DNA of 64,000 nt from JANRLJ01 sp034437895 (GTDB taxonomy: Bacteria > Chloroflexota > Anaerolineae > Aggregatilineales > Phototrophicaceae), in the NCBI GenBank assembly GCA_034437895.1, contig DAOTTO010000358.1, positions 1-64,000 on the forward strand, written 5' to 3'. This document shows positions 33,535-47,322 of this stretch, in pieces; position 1 is the first letter of the stretch; every line of letters starts with the position of its first letter. The notes beneath the pieces were generated by a model that saw nothing but the letters and a program-made list of their open reading frames with translations, was not told where the DNA came from and searched no databases. The translations under genes and the position numbers were made by a program.

Positions 33535-35745
33535 ATGTTATTACGCGCATATCGAATAACAGATCGCTTGGGATTAGTCATCCTAAAAATGAGTGTTGGC
33601 CTTAGCGCTGCGCTCCTTGATGGGGTACAGATTCTTTTAGGGTCTGGCGCAGGTATTTTTGGGACATTTTTTACTCGCCTTGCTGGGATTATTCTAGCGA
33701 TTGCGCTTTTTCTCTGGTCGATTGTGCGCGGAATCGGGAAGATGATCTGGCGCTTGATGATGGCGCTTTTTGGCTTGTTAGGGATTGCTACAACGCGCAT
33801 GGCTCAATCTGGGGGACGTTCTACCGGGCAAGCAGTTCGCAGCGCACAAGGGGCAGCCTCTGATGCGATGGCGCGACAAGCAGCACGGGCAGAAATGGAA
33901 GTGGGGTTAGCGGAAGACCCGTTACGGGCGCAAAATCGCGCTTTGAGTGGATTGGTTGTGATTGCTTTGGCGGCGCTCGTTGTTGCCGTTATTTGGGCAA
34001 CTTCACGGCCTGACGAAACACCTTTTGGCACTGTTGTGAACGATAGCAATGTGAACCTCAGCGCGAGTAATGCGACTGCCGCGCCGACGGTTCCTGGTGG
34101 CGTACTGTTAGCGACTCCTGTGCCGACGGCAACACAACTGCCAGAAGTTTTACAGGTGCGGGGCAGTTTAGCATTTGTCGCTCGTGAGGGAGCGCAGCAA
34201 GACATTTGGGCGGTTTCTGTGGGCGGGACGAATGCGATTCGGCTGACGAATAATCCAGCGGATGAACGTGACCCGTCGTGGTCGCCTGATGGTCAGCGTT
34301 TGGCATATTCCTCCCATAAAGATGGCAATTGGGAGATTTATATCCAAACTCTCGTAGGTGATGAACCAACCCGCATGACTTACGATCTTTCATTTCAAGC
34401 CAATCCTGTTTGGAGTCCTGATGCGGCTTATCTGGCTTATGAGAGCTACTTGGGTGACAATTTAGATATTTATGTGATGAGTTTGATTGATACCACAACG
34501 CCGCCCCGTCCGCTGCCATCTTCGACACTCGCGCCGGAATTTTCTCCTGCGTGGTCGCCTGATGGACGGCGGATTGCTTATACCTCTTGGCAAGACGGCA
34601 ATCAAGAGATTTATGTGTTTTCGTTGGACACTTTGGAAGCAGCTAACCTAACGAATACGCCTGAACGTAATGAAGATTATGCTGCATGGAGTCCTGACGG
34701 AAATTTAATTGCGTACAGTGGGGTTGATGGAGGGATCGAAAAAGTATTCATTAAATCTGCTAACGATCCCAATTCTGCCGCGCAAGTCTTTCGGGGTGGA
34801 AGGATGCCTTTTTGGTCGCCGGACGGCAACAGCCTTGTGTATGTGGTGGATTCGTTTGAAGGGACGCAGTTCATCGTCGAACCTTATCAAAATGAAGGAT
34901 TGGCGACACCGATTATGGCAGTTCTGCTTCCGGCAGTTGACCCAACATGGACGACAGCCGCACTCCCAGCCGCGCTGGTGAATGCTGGTGGGCTTCCTCC
35001 GGCTGTGAGCGAACCATTGTATCGGGAACAGTTCAGTACCGCCGATGCCCAGCCTTTATATCGCTTGGCAGCGATCAATAATGTGAGTGGGCTTCAATCA
35101 CCTTTTCTTGCGGATCGTGTGAATGATTCTTTTAATGCGCTCCGGGCGATGGTTGCACAACAAGCTGGATTGGACTTCTTGGGGCAGTTAGAAGCCGCCC
35201 TGTTGGATATAAATACGCTGCCGCAGCCAGGCGAAGAACGGCGTAGTTGGCTAAAAACAGGTCGGGCGTTTTCGATCAATCGCAATTTGTTGTTTGGGGG
35301 TTTTCCTGTGCCGATTGAAGTCGTGCGGGAGGATACTGATCTTGAGACATCTTGGCGTGTGTATATTCGCGTGTCGGAAGATGCTCAATCCGGGCAGTTG
35401 GGCGAGCCACTGCGCCGGATGCCTTGGCAATTTGCTAACAGCGCACAAGGCGATGTTGAGGCTTATGATCAAGGCGGACGCTTACAGGCGCAAATGCCCG
35501 CCGGATATTATATCGATTTTACCCAGCTTATATTGGATTATGGCTGGCAGCGGATGCCTGCTGGCGCGGATTGGCGGGCGAATGCGTTAGCGAGAAATTA
35601 TTGGATATTCTATAAACCAGATAGGCTGACATGGTATGACGCAATGCGTGAAATCTGGCCTGATGGACAGCTCATTAACTTCCGTCCGACGGATGTGCCG
35701 CTGCCAGCACCAACGCCGACGGTTGAAACAGGTTCGGGAGGATAA
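33535..35745 (+). CDS. membrane protein with TolB-like beta-propeller and unrecognised C-terminal domain
   Basis: A 736-residue protein. Residues 1-85 hold hydrophobic helices (AGIILAIALFLWSIV, MALFGLLGIA), and a further helix lies at about 140-160 (LVVIALAALVVAVIWA). Then comes an exposed TolB/WD40-like propeller of at least five repeats of the SPDGxxxAY type (DPSWSPDGQRLAYSS, NPVWSPDAAYLAYES, SPAWSPDGRRIAYTS, YAAWSPDGNLIAYSG, MPFWSPDGNSLVYVV; about 240-440). The last ~240 residues (from YREQFSTADAQPLYRL to WPDGQLINF) form a compact region I cannot assign. It starts an operon with the M23 peptidase gene 6 bases downstream. Confidence 0.85.
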   Translation: MLLRAYRITDRLGLVILKMSVGLSAALLDGVQILLGSGAGIFGTFFTRLAGIILAIALFLWSIVRGIGKMIWRLMMALFGLLGIATTRMAQSGGRSTGQAVRSAQGAASDAMARQAARAEMEVGLAEDPLRAQNRALSGLVVIALAALVVAVIWATSRPDETPFGTVVNDSNVNLSASNATAAPTVPGGVLLATPVPTATQLPEVLQVRGSLAFVAREGAQQDIWAVSVGGTNAIRLTNNPADERDPSWSPDGQRLAYSSHKDGNWEIYIQTLVGDEPTRMTYDLSFQANPVWSPDAAYLAYESYLGDNLDIYVMSLIDTTTPPRPLPSSTLAPEFSPAWSPDGRRIAYTSWQDGNQEIYVFSLDTLEAANLTNTPERNEDYAAWSPDGNLIAYSGVDGGIEKVFIKSANDPNSAAQVFRGGRMPFWSPDGNSLVYVVDSFEGTQFIVEPYQNEGLATPIMAVLLPAVDPTWTTAALPAALVNAGGLPPAVSEPLYREQFSTADAQPLYRLAAINNVSGLQSPFLADRVNDSFNALRAMVAQQAGLDFLGQLEAALLDINTLPQPGEERRSWLKTGRAFSINRNLLFGGFPVPIEVVREDTDLETSWRVYIRVSEDAQSGQLGEPLRRMPWQFANSAQGDVEAYDQGGRLQAQMPAGYYIDFTQLILDYGWQRMPAGADWRANALARNYWIFYKPDRLTWYDAMREIWPDGQLINFRPTDVPLPAPTPTVETGSGG

Positions 35746-35751
35746 GGCTAA

Positions 35752-37137
35752 ATGTCAAATCGTAAACGCGGACACAGTGCAAATCGTCGTGCCGGAGGTC
35801 TGCCCACGGTTTTAGTGCTGCTGATTACTTTTGGTGGTTTTGGGTATTTGTTGTGGCAGAATTCAGAAGCAGGCGCACCGCTGCAAGCTGTTGTTCCTAC
35901 ACAGTCCGCCCCTACTGAGGAAATTAACCCTTGGGGCGAAGTGCTGCGTGATGGATTTGGTGAAAATAGTACGCCGCTGCCAACCATTCCGATTCCAACT
36001 GAGCTATATGTACCGCCGACTTTACCGGGCGGCGACTTGCCGACCATTACACCCTTTGCGGCGGCGAATTTGAGTACACAAACTTTTGTTGAAACCGGAC
36101 CCGTGAGTGTAGGGATAGTGCCAAGCCTGCCGCCAGCGACAGCGGAAAATGGCAGTGTACTTTTAAGCGCTGGAACCGCGATATTGGCGACAGTGCAGTC
36201 TGTTCCTACACCTAATCTGACTTGGCAGCCACCGCCGTTACAACCTCCGCTTAATCGTGATCCGCAAGGGCGCGACCATTATTTTTTCATCCGGCCAGTT
36301 GATTCTAATGCCGCGAACTTTGGCATTTTCTATTATTCGTATGGCTCTGATGGGCAGCAGGAGGCCAATCCGCTGCGTGTGCATCATGGAATCGATATGT
36401 CTAATCCAGTAGGGCAGACGATTCGGGCGGGACTCTCCGGCACCGTTGTTTTTGCGTCCTCGGTTGAAGACCCGTATTTTCAGAATACATTCAGTTACGG
36501 CAATGTGGTCGTGATTGAGCATGATTATGGCTGGCTGGGGAATCGGCTTTTCTCGCTTTATGCCCATTTGCAAGAGGCAGTGGTGCAAACCGGACAATAT
36601 GTCACAACTGGACAAGCGATTGGCATTAATGGCAATACGGGGCAGGTCACGGGCCCGCACGTCCATTTTGAAGTGCGTATGACCAGCAGCCCAGATGCAA
36701 TTCCCCAATATGGCGAGACGTACAATCCTTTATTGTGGATGGTGCCTTATGTTGGGCATGGCACGATTGCAGGGCTGTTGGTAGATGAACGCGGTGACAC
36801 GTTAGATGATTATGATATAACGCTGCGGAATGTCTCTACAACGCTTTTACAGTCCACGACTACGACCTATATTTTTGACGATACCGTCAATCAAGTGAAT
36901 CCTGACCCAAATTGGGGGGAGAATTTTGTCTTTGGTGATGTGCCTGTAGGCCGTTATGAGGTAGTTGCTACGGTGAATGGGCTGAGGGTCGCGGCGACAG
37001 TGACGGTCTCCGAAGGGATGACGAGTTTTGTGGATTTACGCCCGAATCAGCCGGATGTCGCGCTCGCGCCGGGTACTGGTGCGGTTTTACCCTCGACCCC
37101 TGCATCCACTCTGCCCGCCACACCGCCGGGCGGATAA
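35752..37137 (+). CDS. membrane-anchored M23 (LytM-type) peptidase
   Basis: A 461-residue protein. One N-terminal membrane helix (VLVLLITFGGFGYLLW, about 23-38) and a long Pro/Thr-rich linker precede the M23 domain (about residues 205-320). The zinc motifs HHGIDMS (H-x-x-x-D) and GPHVHFEVRM (HxH) are intact. The tail (about 340-435) looks like a carboxypeptidase-regulatory-like beta domain (GLLVDERGDTLDDYDITL, GDVPVGRYEVVA). M23 enzymes cut peptidoglycan cross-bridges or regulate wall hydrolases. Short spacing after the TolB gene suggests the two act together at the cell surface. Confidence 0.9.
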   Translation: MSNRKRGHSANRRAGGLPTVLVLLITFGGFGYLLWQNSEAGAPLQAVVPTQSAPTEEINPWGEVLRDGFGENSTPLPTIPIPTELYVPPTLPGGDLPTITPFAAANLSTQTFVETGPVSVGIVPSLPPATAENGSVLLSAGTAILATVQSVPTPNLTWQPPPLQPPLNRDPQGRDHYFFIRPVDSNAANFGIFYYSYGSDGQQEANPLRVHHGIDMSNPVGQTIRAGLSGTVVFASSVEDPYFQNTFSYGNVVVIEHDYGWLGNRLFSLYAHLQEAVVQTGQYVTTGQAIGINGNTGQVTGPHVHFEVRMTSSPDAIPQYGETYNPLLWMVPYVGHGTIAGLLVDERGDTLDDYDITLRNVSTTLLQSTTTTYIFDDTVNQVNPDPNWGENFVFGDVPVGRYEVVATVNGLRVAATVTVSEGMTSFVDLRPNQPDVALAPGTGAVLPSTPASTLPATPPGG

Positions 37138-37239
37138 CGGTGGGTAAGCGTAGGGGTTATATCCATAGCGATTATGAACTTTATGGGCTAAACTTGATTC
37201 TGCAACACTTTTACTCGTTGATTTGAGGAGACATGCTTC

Positions 37240-39423
37240 ATGCGTGGTTGTGTCACTCCTATACGGTGCGGCCTATCCATCGGACGCTGGCTGCCGTTGT
37301 TCATAATTGTGCTGTTTGTATCGCTCTCGTTAGCGCAGGACGCAAGCCGCACACTTTCTTCTGGTGTTCCAGTGGTAGGGATATTGGACGCTGAAACCCC
37401 TGCCCAAGTTTATAACTTTACAGCCACAATGGGCGACAGCGTTTCATTGGCGATAGCTTCTGATGAAGGCTTGGTGCTTACAGCAATTTTGACGGATGGG
37501 CAGGGCAATATTCTTGGTCAGTCCACTGATGCAACTGCTTCAGGGCAGGTACTGCTGGCTGGGGTCGAGATCAGCACGAGCAGTATTTATTATGTGACGA
37601 TTTTTCCGGCTGCGGGCGTGGAAAATGTCATAGAGGGTAATTTTACTTTAACCCTGTTAATCGCAGGCGCAGAGATTGTATCGACGACAGTTGCAGAGGT
37701 GACTGCACAACCCGAAGCGACATCGGAAGCAACCTCACCTGTTGAAACGACTGTTCCAGAAACATTTTCTGTGGGGCAAACCCTCCTCAGCGGCGGCGGC
37801 ATTCAGGCCGATTTGCGTTGGAATTCCGACGATGATTTGAATTTGCAAGTGCGCGACCCCGCTGGCGAGACCTTGTTTTGGGATTCTCGAATCACTAACA
37901 GCGGCGGTACGTTTGGCTTTGATGTGAATGGATTATGCGAAGTTTTGACGGCAACGGATAATGTTGAAACTGCATCATGGCCTGTGGGACCTGTAGCGAC
38001 AGGGAGCTATGAGGTGCTGGTCTATTATCGCCAATCGTGCGGCGATACGAGTGATCTGGTTAACTTCACTTTAGATATTTCGGTTAATGGCGTTCCCCTC
38101 ACGCCAGTGGCTGGCAATGTGCTGCCGCCGCTTCCGGGAACGGATAGTGTGTATATCACGAGCTTTAAGATTGTTGATGATGGCAGTGCTACTGCTGGAT
38201 TGGGCGGCCCGTATATTGATACACGGACTCTCGATGTTGCTCCGGCGGATTTAATTGAGCAGGCGACGCAGACATTGACGATTGAGTCCCCCGTCACTGG
38301 CCTCATTACCAATGAGCAGCCGTACCAGACCTATCGTTTTGACGGGACTTCGGGACAAGCCATTTCGATTTCGATGACCCGCGACCTTGGAAGCCTAGAT
38401 ACACTGCTGCTGATATTGGATTCGGCGGGGAATGTGGTGGATGGTAACGACGATATCGAAGTGCCAGTTAATACCAACTCGGCTTTGAATTTACTGCGAC
38501 TACCTGCAACCGATACCTATACGATTGTGGCTTCGCGTTACGGTAAGACTGTTGGTGGCACGGAAGGCACGTATTCACTGGTGGTTTCTGGGCAGACATC
38601 GCTGGTTCTGCCGCAGGAAGTGGTTAATCTTAACCTCCCGCAGGGGGATATTCAGATCACGCTCACTTGGAATACCGGGGCGGATTTGCGCCTGCTTGTG
38701 CGTGACCCGGCCTTAAATTCGATTTTTAATGACGAGCCGACTTCTCCGACAGGGGGACGTTTGCAAGAGGTGGGCAATTTGAATTGCACCCCATCTTTAA
38801 GCACAACGCCTGTCTCATACATCTATTGGCCTCCGGGCTTGCTGCGGATTGGCTCGTATGAAGTTGATGTTTTCCATCGGAATGAGTGCAGCGATACAGC
38901 ACCGGTGACGTTTAATCTTTATGTGTCGGTATTGGGGCAGTTGGTCTTTACCCAGACCGGAACGTTAACGCTCGGTCAGCGTTATTTGACTAGCTTCAAT
39001 ATTGCCGATACTGAAGGTAATACAGCGTTCAACGACGGTGGTTTAATCAGCGACAGCACCGCCTTGAACTATCAGGCTGACCTCGCCTCTGCTGTAAGTG
39101 TTACAACCGATCAGCGGGTGACGGGGACGATCACTAATGATAATACCTTTGACCTTTACACGTTTGAAGGGCAAGCCGGCGATGTTGTGACCGTTAGCTT
39201 GAATAACTCGAATGGTAATCTTGACCCGCTGTTATATTTAGTGGGCCCAAATGGGATTGAAATCGCTAATAATGACGATTCTAACGAGACGACCAATTCC
39301 CTGATTAGCTCCATCCTCCTCACAGAAGATGGTACATATACGGTGATCGCAACCCGTTTTGGGGCGCAATTCGGCGGAACAACGGGTGCATACAACCTAT
39401 TGCTGCGAATTGACCGTCCATAA
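37240..39423 (+). CDS. exported modular protein, alternating PPC-like and DUF2135-like domains
   Basis: A 727-residue secreted protein. The signal peptide ends near FVSLSLAQ. The body repeats two beta modules in the order A-B-A-B-A. Module A is pre-peptidase-C-terminal-like (about residues 35-145, 350-455 and 630-727; e.g. GSLDTLLLILDSAGNVVDGN, NLDPLLYLVGPNGIEIANND). Module B is about 180-290 and 465-575 (DLRWNSDDDLNLQVRDPAGE, TLTWNTGADLRLLVRDPAL, each with paired Cys such as GLCEVL and RQSCGD). No protease or other catalytic domain is visible. GAGGAG precedes the ATG. Surface adhesion or scaffold is a guess. Confidence 0.8.
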   Translation: MRGCVTPIRCGLSIGRWLPLFIIVLFVSLSLAQDASRTLSSGVPVVGILDAETPAQVYNFTATMGDSVSLAIASDEGLVLTAILTDGQGNILGQSTDATASGQVLLAGVEISTSSIYYVTIFPAAGVENVIEGNFTLTLLIAGAEIVSTTVAEVTAQPEATSEATSPVETTVPETFSVGQTLLSGGGIQADLRWNSDDDLNLQVRDPAGETLFWDSRITNSGGTFGFDVNGLCEVLTATDNVETASWPVGPVATGSYEVLVYYRQSCGDTSDLVNFTLDISVNGVPLTPVAGNVLPPLPGTDSVYITSFKIVDDGSATAGLGGPYIDTRTLDVAPADLIEQATQTLTIESPVTGLITNEQPYQTYRFDGTSGQAISISMTRDLGSLDTLLLILDSAGNVVDGNDDIEVPVNTNSALNLLRLPATDTYTIVASRYGKTVGGTEGTYSLVVSGQTSLVLPQEVVNLNLPQGDIQITLTWNTGADLRLLVRDPALNSIFNDEPTSPTGGRLQEVGNLNCTPSLSTTPVSYIYWPPGLLRIGSYEVDVFHRNECSDTAPVTFNLYVSVLGQLVFTQTGTLTLGQRYLTSFNIADTEGNTAFNDGGLISDSTALNYQADLASAVSVTTDQRVTGTITNDNTFDLYTFEGQAGDVVTVSLNNSNGNLDPLLYLVGPNGIEIANNDDSNETTNSLISSILLTEDGTYTVIATRFGAQFGGTTGAYNLLLRIDRP

Positions 39424-39508
39424 TTGCCCCATTTCTTGTAAATAGCCAGAAACAGGTCTGGAAATAGGCCAGCAATTCCGCTATACTTCAAACCTATAAC
39501 TAACCACG

Positions 39509-39539
39509 ATCTGCCGGGTGAAGAACTTACCCGGTAGAT
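39509..39539 (+). other. strong leader hairpin before the lipoprotein gene
   Basis: ATCTGCCGGGT (39509-39519) pairs with ACCCGGTAGAT (39529-39539), 11 bp with one G-U, between a TATACT -10 box (39482-39487) and the ATG at 39592. The tail CTGTGTCTGTTT is only partly T-rich, so it is either an inefficient terminator or a leader structure. Confidence 0.5.
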
Positions 39540-39591
39540 TCTGTGTCTGTTTAGCAATATAAGCCCAAAAAACTGACGAAAGTGTTTGTGG

Positions 39592-40263
39592 ATGAAATTC
39601 CGCCTGATATTAACTGCTGCTGCTCTCATGATTCTAGCGGCTTGTGGTCCCACCCCTGAGTTAAGAAATGAAAACTTTCTTCGTGACACAAGTTTCCTCA
39701 CTGATGAACCCTGTGGTGCGCCTTGTTGGAGAGGCATTACACCGGGTGAAACCGCATGGAATGACGCTTTGACGATTATTGAAGATGATGTGACGTTGGA
39801 TGAGCTAAAAACCGAAAGCAGCGAAAATAGCCCCATTATCGGTGCGGTGTGGTCGCAGAAAGACGGCGATGGCTGCTGCCAGATGTATACCGAAGAGGGC
39901 GATACGGTTGATATTATCATCTTACAAACCGCGCCGGATGCCACATTAGGTCAGGTTATCGAAAAATGGGGTGAACCCACCTATGCTGTTGGCGAGCCGT
40001 TTTCCGACGATCAGGCCGTATTCAGCCTGTTTTACCCCGATATTCCGATGCTGGTCTATGCTTTTGTGGCTGGCGAGGCGGGTGAATTAAGTGATGCGAG
40101 CGAGATCATTGGTTTTGGCTATTTCGCGCCGGATCGTATGGATTTATTGTTACAGGCCAGCAGCCTGCATATATGGGAAGGGTATCAATCTTTCGCTGAT
40201 TACATGAACAGCGAATTTGAGGTCACACCGAGCATTACGCTGACACCTATCCCAGAAAATTAA
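39592..40263 (+). CDS. predicted lipoprotein of unknown function
   Basis: A 223-residue protein. MKFRLILTAAALMILAACGP is a lipoprotein signal with lipobox LAAC (Cys about 18). The mature part is rich in acidic residues and has four Cys residues (two close pairs, EPCGAPCW and GDGCCQM). No catalytic motif is recognised. I start it at the ATG at 39592, two codons after a TTG. It closes the surface-protein stretch. Confidence 0.8.
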   Translation: MKFRLILTAAALMILAACGPTPELRNENFLRDTSFLTDEPCGAPCWRGITPGETAWNDALTIIEDDVTLDELKTESSENSPIIGAVWSQKDGDGCCQMYTEEGDTVDIIILQTAPDATLGQVIEKWGEPTYAVGEPFSDDQAVFSLFYPDIPMLVYAFVAGEAGELSDASEIIGFGYFAPDRMDLLLQASSLHIWEGYQSFADYMNSEFEVTPSITLTPIPEN

Positions 40264-40331
40264 TGAGCGACTTCTTGCCGGGTTTGTTCCGGCGTGATCT
40301 AACCACCTATTAGAGAGTGAGGAGCAGGGCG

Positions 40332-41102
40332 ATGAGCGAAGATGTAAAAACTGAAGCCCCCAGTTCAATTGATGAATTGAAGACTGCAATGGCACTGAAG
40401 GGTACCGTGAAGCGTTTGGAATTATATGGGGCGTTTGTCGATATTGGCTTAAAGCAAGATGGCCTGCTGCATATTTCGCAGTTGGGGAAGCCAAATGTCC
40501 GCAATGTGGAAGATGTGGTCAAACCGGGCGATCAGGTAACAGTCTATGTTCTGAAGGTCGATTCGGCAGCAGGACGGGTGGCGCTTTCTTTGGTCGAGCC
40601 GCCTGCGGTGAATGTCGAGGACATCAAAGAGGGCGACATCATCAAAGGCAAAGTGGTTCGGATTGAGCCTTACGGTGTTTTTGTGGATATTGGCGCGGAA
40701 CGTGCAGGTATGGTGCATGTCTCCGAATTGGCGGATGGTTACGTAAAGTCACCTTCTGATCTCGTCAAAATTGGACAGGAAGTCGATGTGCGTGTCATCA
40801 AGGTTTCTCGTAAGAAGAAACAAATGCAGATCGACCTGAGCATGAAGCAGCCGCAGGAACGGATTGAAATTGTCGCTCCTGAAGAGGATGAAGAAGAATC
40901 CCCAACGGCAATGGCGATGGCACTGCGTAAAGCCATGCGGAGCGATCGTGACAACGCGAGTAATGATGACGCTTATCAAGATGAATATCAAGAAATGCTG
41001 CGGATGTCTCGCGGGCGCAACAATAAGAAAGACAAGCGCCGTAACCGCAATCAGCAAGATGATATTATTCAGCGTACCCTCCGTAATCACTCGTCAAACT
41101 GA
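40332..41102 (+). CDS. S1 RNA-binding protein with two S1 domains
   Basis: A 256-residue protein. Two S1 OB-folds lie at about residues 20-87 (LKGTVKRLELYGAFVDIGLK, LLHISQLG) and 104-173 (IKGKVVRIEPYGVFVDIGAE, MVHVSELAD). A charged tail follows, ending in a basic NNKKDKRRNRNQQ stretch that may also bind RNA. It is far shorter than ribosomal S1 (4-6 domains), so an auxiliary or S1-like role is likely. AGGAG lies 7 bases before the ATG. It is followed by prfB. Confidence 0.88.
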   Translation: MSEDVKTEAPSSIDELKTAMALKGTVKRLELYGAFVDIGLKQDGLLHISQLGKPNVRNVEDVVKPGDQVTVYVLKVDSAAGRVALSLVEPPAVNVEDIKEGDIIKGKVVRIEPYGVFVDIGAERAGMVHVSELADGYVKSPSDLVKIGQEVDVRVIKVSRKKKQMQIDLSMKQPQERIEIVAPEEDEEESPTAMAMALRKAMRSDRDNASNDDAYQDEYQEMLRMSRGRNNKKDKRRNRNQQDDIIQRTLRNHSSN

Positions 41103-41141
41103 AAAACTAAGCCGCACACCGGGAAACTGGTGTTAACGATG

Positions 41142-41189
41142 ACCGCCCCCATAAGCCAGGGAAAATTCCCCCTGAGTTATGCGGGTGGT
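41142..41189 (+). other. imperfect long hairpin upstream of prfB
   Basis: ACCGCCC at 41142-41148 pairs with GGGTGGT (41183-41189). Inside, ATAA and CAGGG pair with CCCCTG and TTAT around AAAATT. It lies in the 154-base gap before prfB and has no T-run. It could be a weak terminator of the S1 gene or a prfB leader structure. Confidence 0.45.
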
Positions 41190-41256
41190 TTCAGTTTAAA
41201 GCTGGATGGCTTTATGATGGATGTCGTTTATTTGACCTGCGCTTTTGGGAGCCTTG

Positions 41257-42375
41257 ATGAGCCAATTAATTAACCTGCTCACAGATATGAAAAATGAGAT
41301 TGAAGGTTTAGCCGAGCATCTCCATGTTAATGAGAAGGCACAAAAAGCGGATTCGTTGGAACAGCAAGCCACTGCGTCCGATTTTTGGAGTAACCCTGAG
41401 TCTGCTCAAAAGACGATGCAAGAGATGGCGCGGCTGCGAACCGAGATCGAGCCTTGGCAGAAGATGGTGACGCGCATTAATGACGCTTTGGAGCTGGCGG
41501 AACTCGATGATCCTGAGCTGATACCCGAACTTGAAGAAGAGGTTGCGTTTCTTTCTAAACAGATCGGGAAGATGTCACTTCAAGCTATATTAAGTGGTAC
41601 TTATGACGGCGAAAACGCGATTTTTGCCATTCATGCGGGCGCAGGTGGTACAGAAGCACAGGACTGGACACAGATGCTTGAGCGCATGTATTTGCGTTGG
41701 GCGGAGCAAACTGGCTATAAAGTGGAAATCATTGATCGCAGTGACGGGGAAGAAGCCGGGCTAAAAAGCGTAACAATGAGCATTCAGGGTCCCTATGCCT
41801 TTGGCTGGCTGCGTAGCGAACAGGGCGTACATCGTCTGGTGCGGATTAGCCCGTTTGATGGCTCCAGCCGCCGCCACACCTCTTTTGCAAAAGTCGAATT
41901 GTGGCCTGATATTCAGGGTGAGATCGATATTGAGATCAATATGGAACGGGATGTTCGCATTGATACCTATCGTTCCAGTGGGGCTGGCGGACAGAACGTT
42001 CAGAAGAACGATACGGCGGTTCGGATGACCCATATTCCAACTGGGATCGTCGTACAATGTCAGAATCAGCGCAGTCAGCTACAAAACCGTGAACGTGCCT
42101 TACAGATTTTGAAGGCGCGGTTGTTCGAGATGGAACGTAAGAAAAAAGAGGCGGAACTTTCTGCGCTTAAGGGTGAGAATGTTGACGCGGGGTGGGGCAA
42201 TCAAATTCGGTCTTATGTATTGCATCCCTATCAAATGGTCAAAGATCATCGCACGGATTATGAAACAGGCAATACGGGTGCCGTCCTTGATGGACGTTTG
42301 AATGATTTTATGGAAGCGTATTTGCGGACGCACATTCCGCCTGCGACGAATCATGATATGAACGTGGCCTCCTAA
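41257..42375 (+). CDS. prfB: peptide chain release factor 2
   Basis: A 372-residue RF2. The GGQ loop is SSGAGGQNVQKNDTAV (about residues 243-258). The RF2 stop-codon recognition tripeptide SPF is in RISPFDGSSRRH. It terminates at UAA and UGA. The gene reads through in one frame from the ATG at 41257, behind GGGAG, with no in-frame stop or CTTTGA slippery site where most prfB genes have the programmed +1 frameshift (near codon 25). It stands between the S1 gene and rpoC. Confidence 0.95.
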   Translation: MSQLINLLTDMKNEIEGLAEHLHVNEKAQKADSLEQQATASDFWSNPESAQKTMQEMARLRTEIEPWQKMVTRINDALELAELDDPELIPELEEEVAFLSKQIGKMSLQAILSGTYDGENAIFAIHAGAGGTEAQDWTQMLERMYLRWAEQTGYKVEIIDRSDGEEAGLKSVTMSIQGPYAFGWLRSEQGVHRLVRISPFDGSSRRHTSFAKVELWPDIQGEIDIEINMERDVRIDTYRSSGAGGQNVQKNDTAVRMTHIPTGIVVQCQNQRSQLQNRERALQILKARLFEMERKKKEAELSALKGENVDAGWGNQIRSYVLHPYQMVKDHRTDYETGNTGAVLDGRLNDFMEAYLRTHIPPATNHDMNVAS

Positions 42376-42379
42376 CAAC

Positions 42380-42408
42380 TTGACAGAAAAAAGTATCGCG
42401 TTTATCAT
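42380..42408 (+). promoter_or_regulatory. rpoC promoter P1
   Basis: TTGACA (42380-42385) and TATCAT (42403-42408) with 17-base spacing, directly after prfB. Confidence 0.55.
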
Positions 42409-42441
42409 CTTGTTAAGCTAATATCCGAATTTAACGCCTAC

Positions 42442-42469
42442 TTGACAAGCAAGTACAAGGTGGTATACT
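42442..42469 (+). promoter_or_regulatory. rpoC promoter P2
   Basis: TTGACA (42442-42447) and TATACT (42464-42469) with 16-base spacing and an extended TGG before the -10. It gives a leader of about 170 bases to the TTG start; that leader has a small CCCAGCGTTGGG hairpin and no gene. Confidence 0.75.
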
Positions 42470-42646
42470 CTATACTACCTATGATGACTGATATGTGCTT
42501 CCAAACCACAAGAAACCCAGCGTTGGGAAACTATCCCCAATCGCTATTTTGTTGTCTACAGCACATGTAGTAGTAAACCCACAAGTCTTTAAATAGCAAC
42601 TCCTCGAAATGTACTTTTATCGTGTTAACGCACAGGAGGAAATGCC

Positions 42647-47221
<4,575 letters not shown>

Positions 47222-47281
47222 ACGATATCAGTTAAGGATGCAGTACTTTGCCTCCTTAACCACAAATTAGTCTCTCATGGA

Positions 47282-47322
47282 AGCCGCCGTTGATGAAAAA
47301 ATCAACGGCGGCTTTTAATTTT
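47282..47322 (+). terminator. rho-independent terminator after rpoC
   Basis: AGCCGCCGTTGAT (47282-47294) pairs with ATCAACGGCGGCTT (47301-47314) around GAAAAA, followed by TTAATTTT. The stem overlaps the end of the converging gene's stop region. Confidence 0.93.

Noticed and set aside
39156..39944. 262-residue minus-strand frame spanning the end of the PPC-type gene and the lipoprotein start
   Set aside because: It runs antisense through both genes and the intergenic hairpin, with no recognisable domain or start signal.
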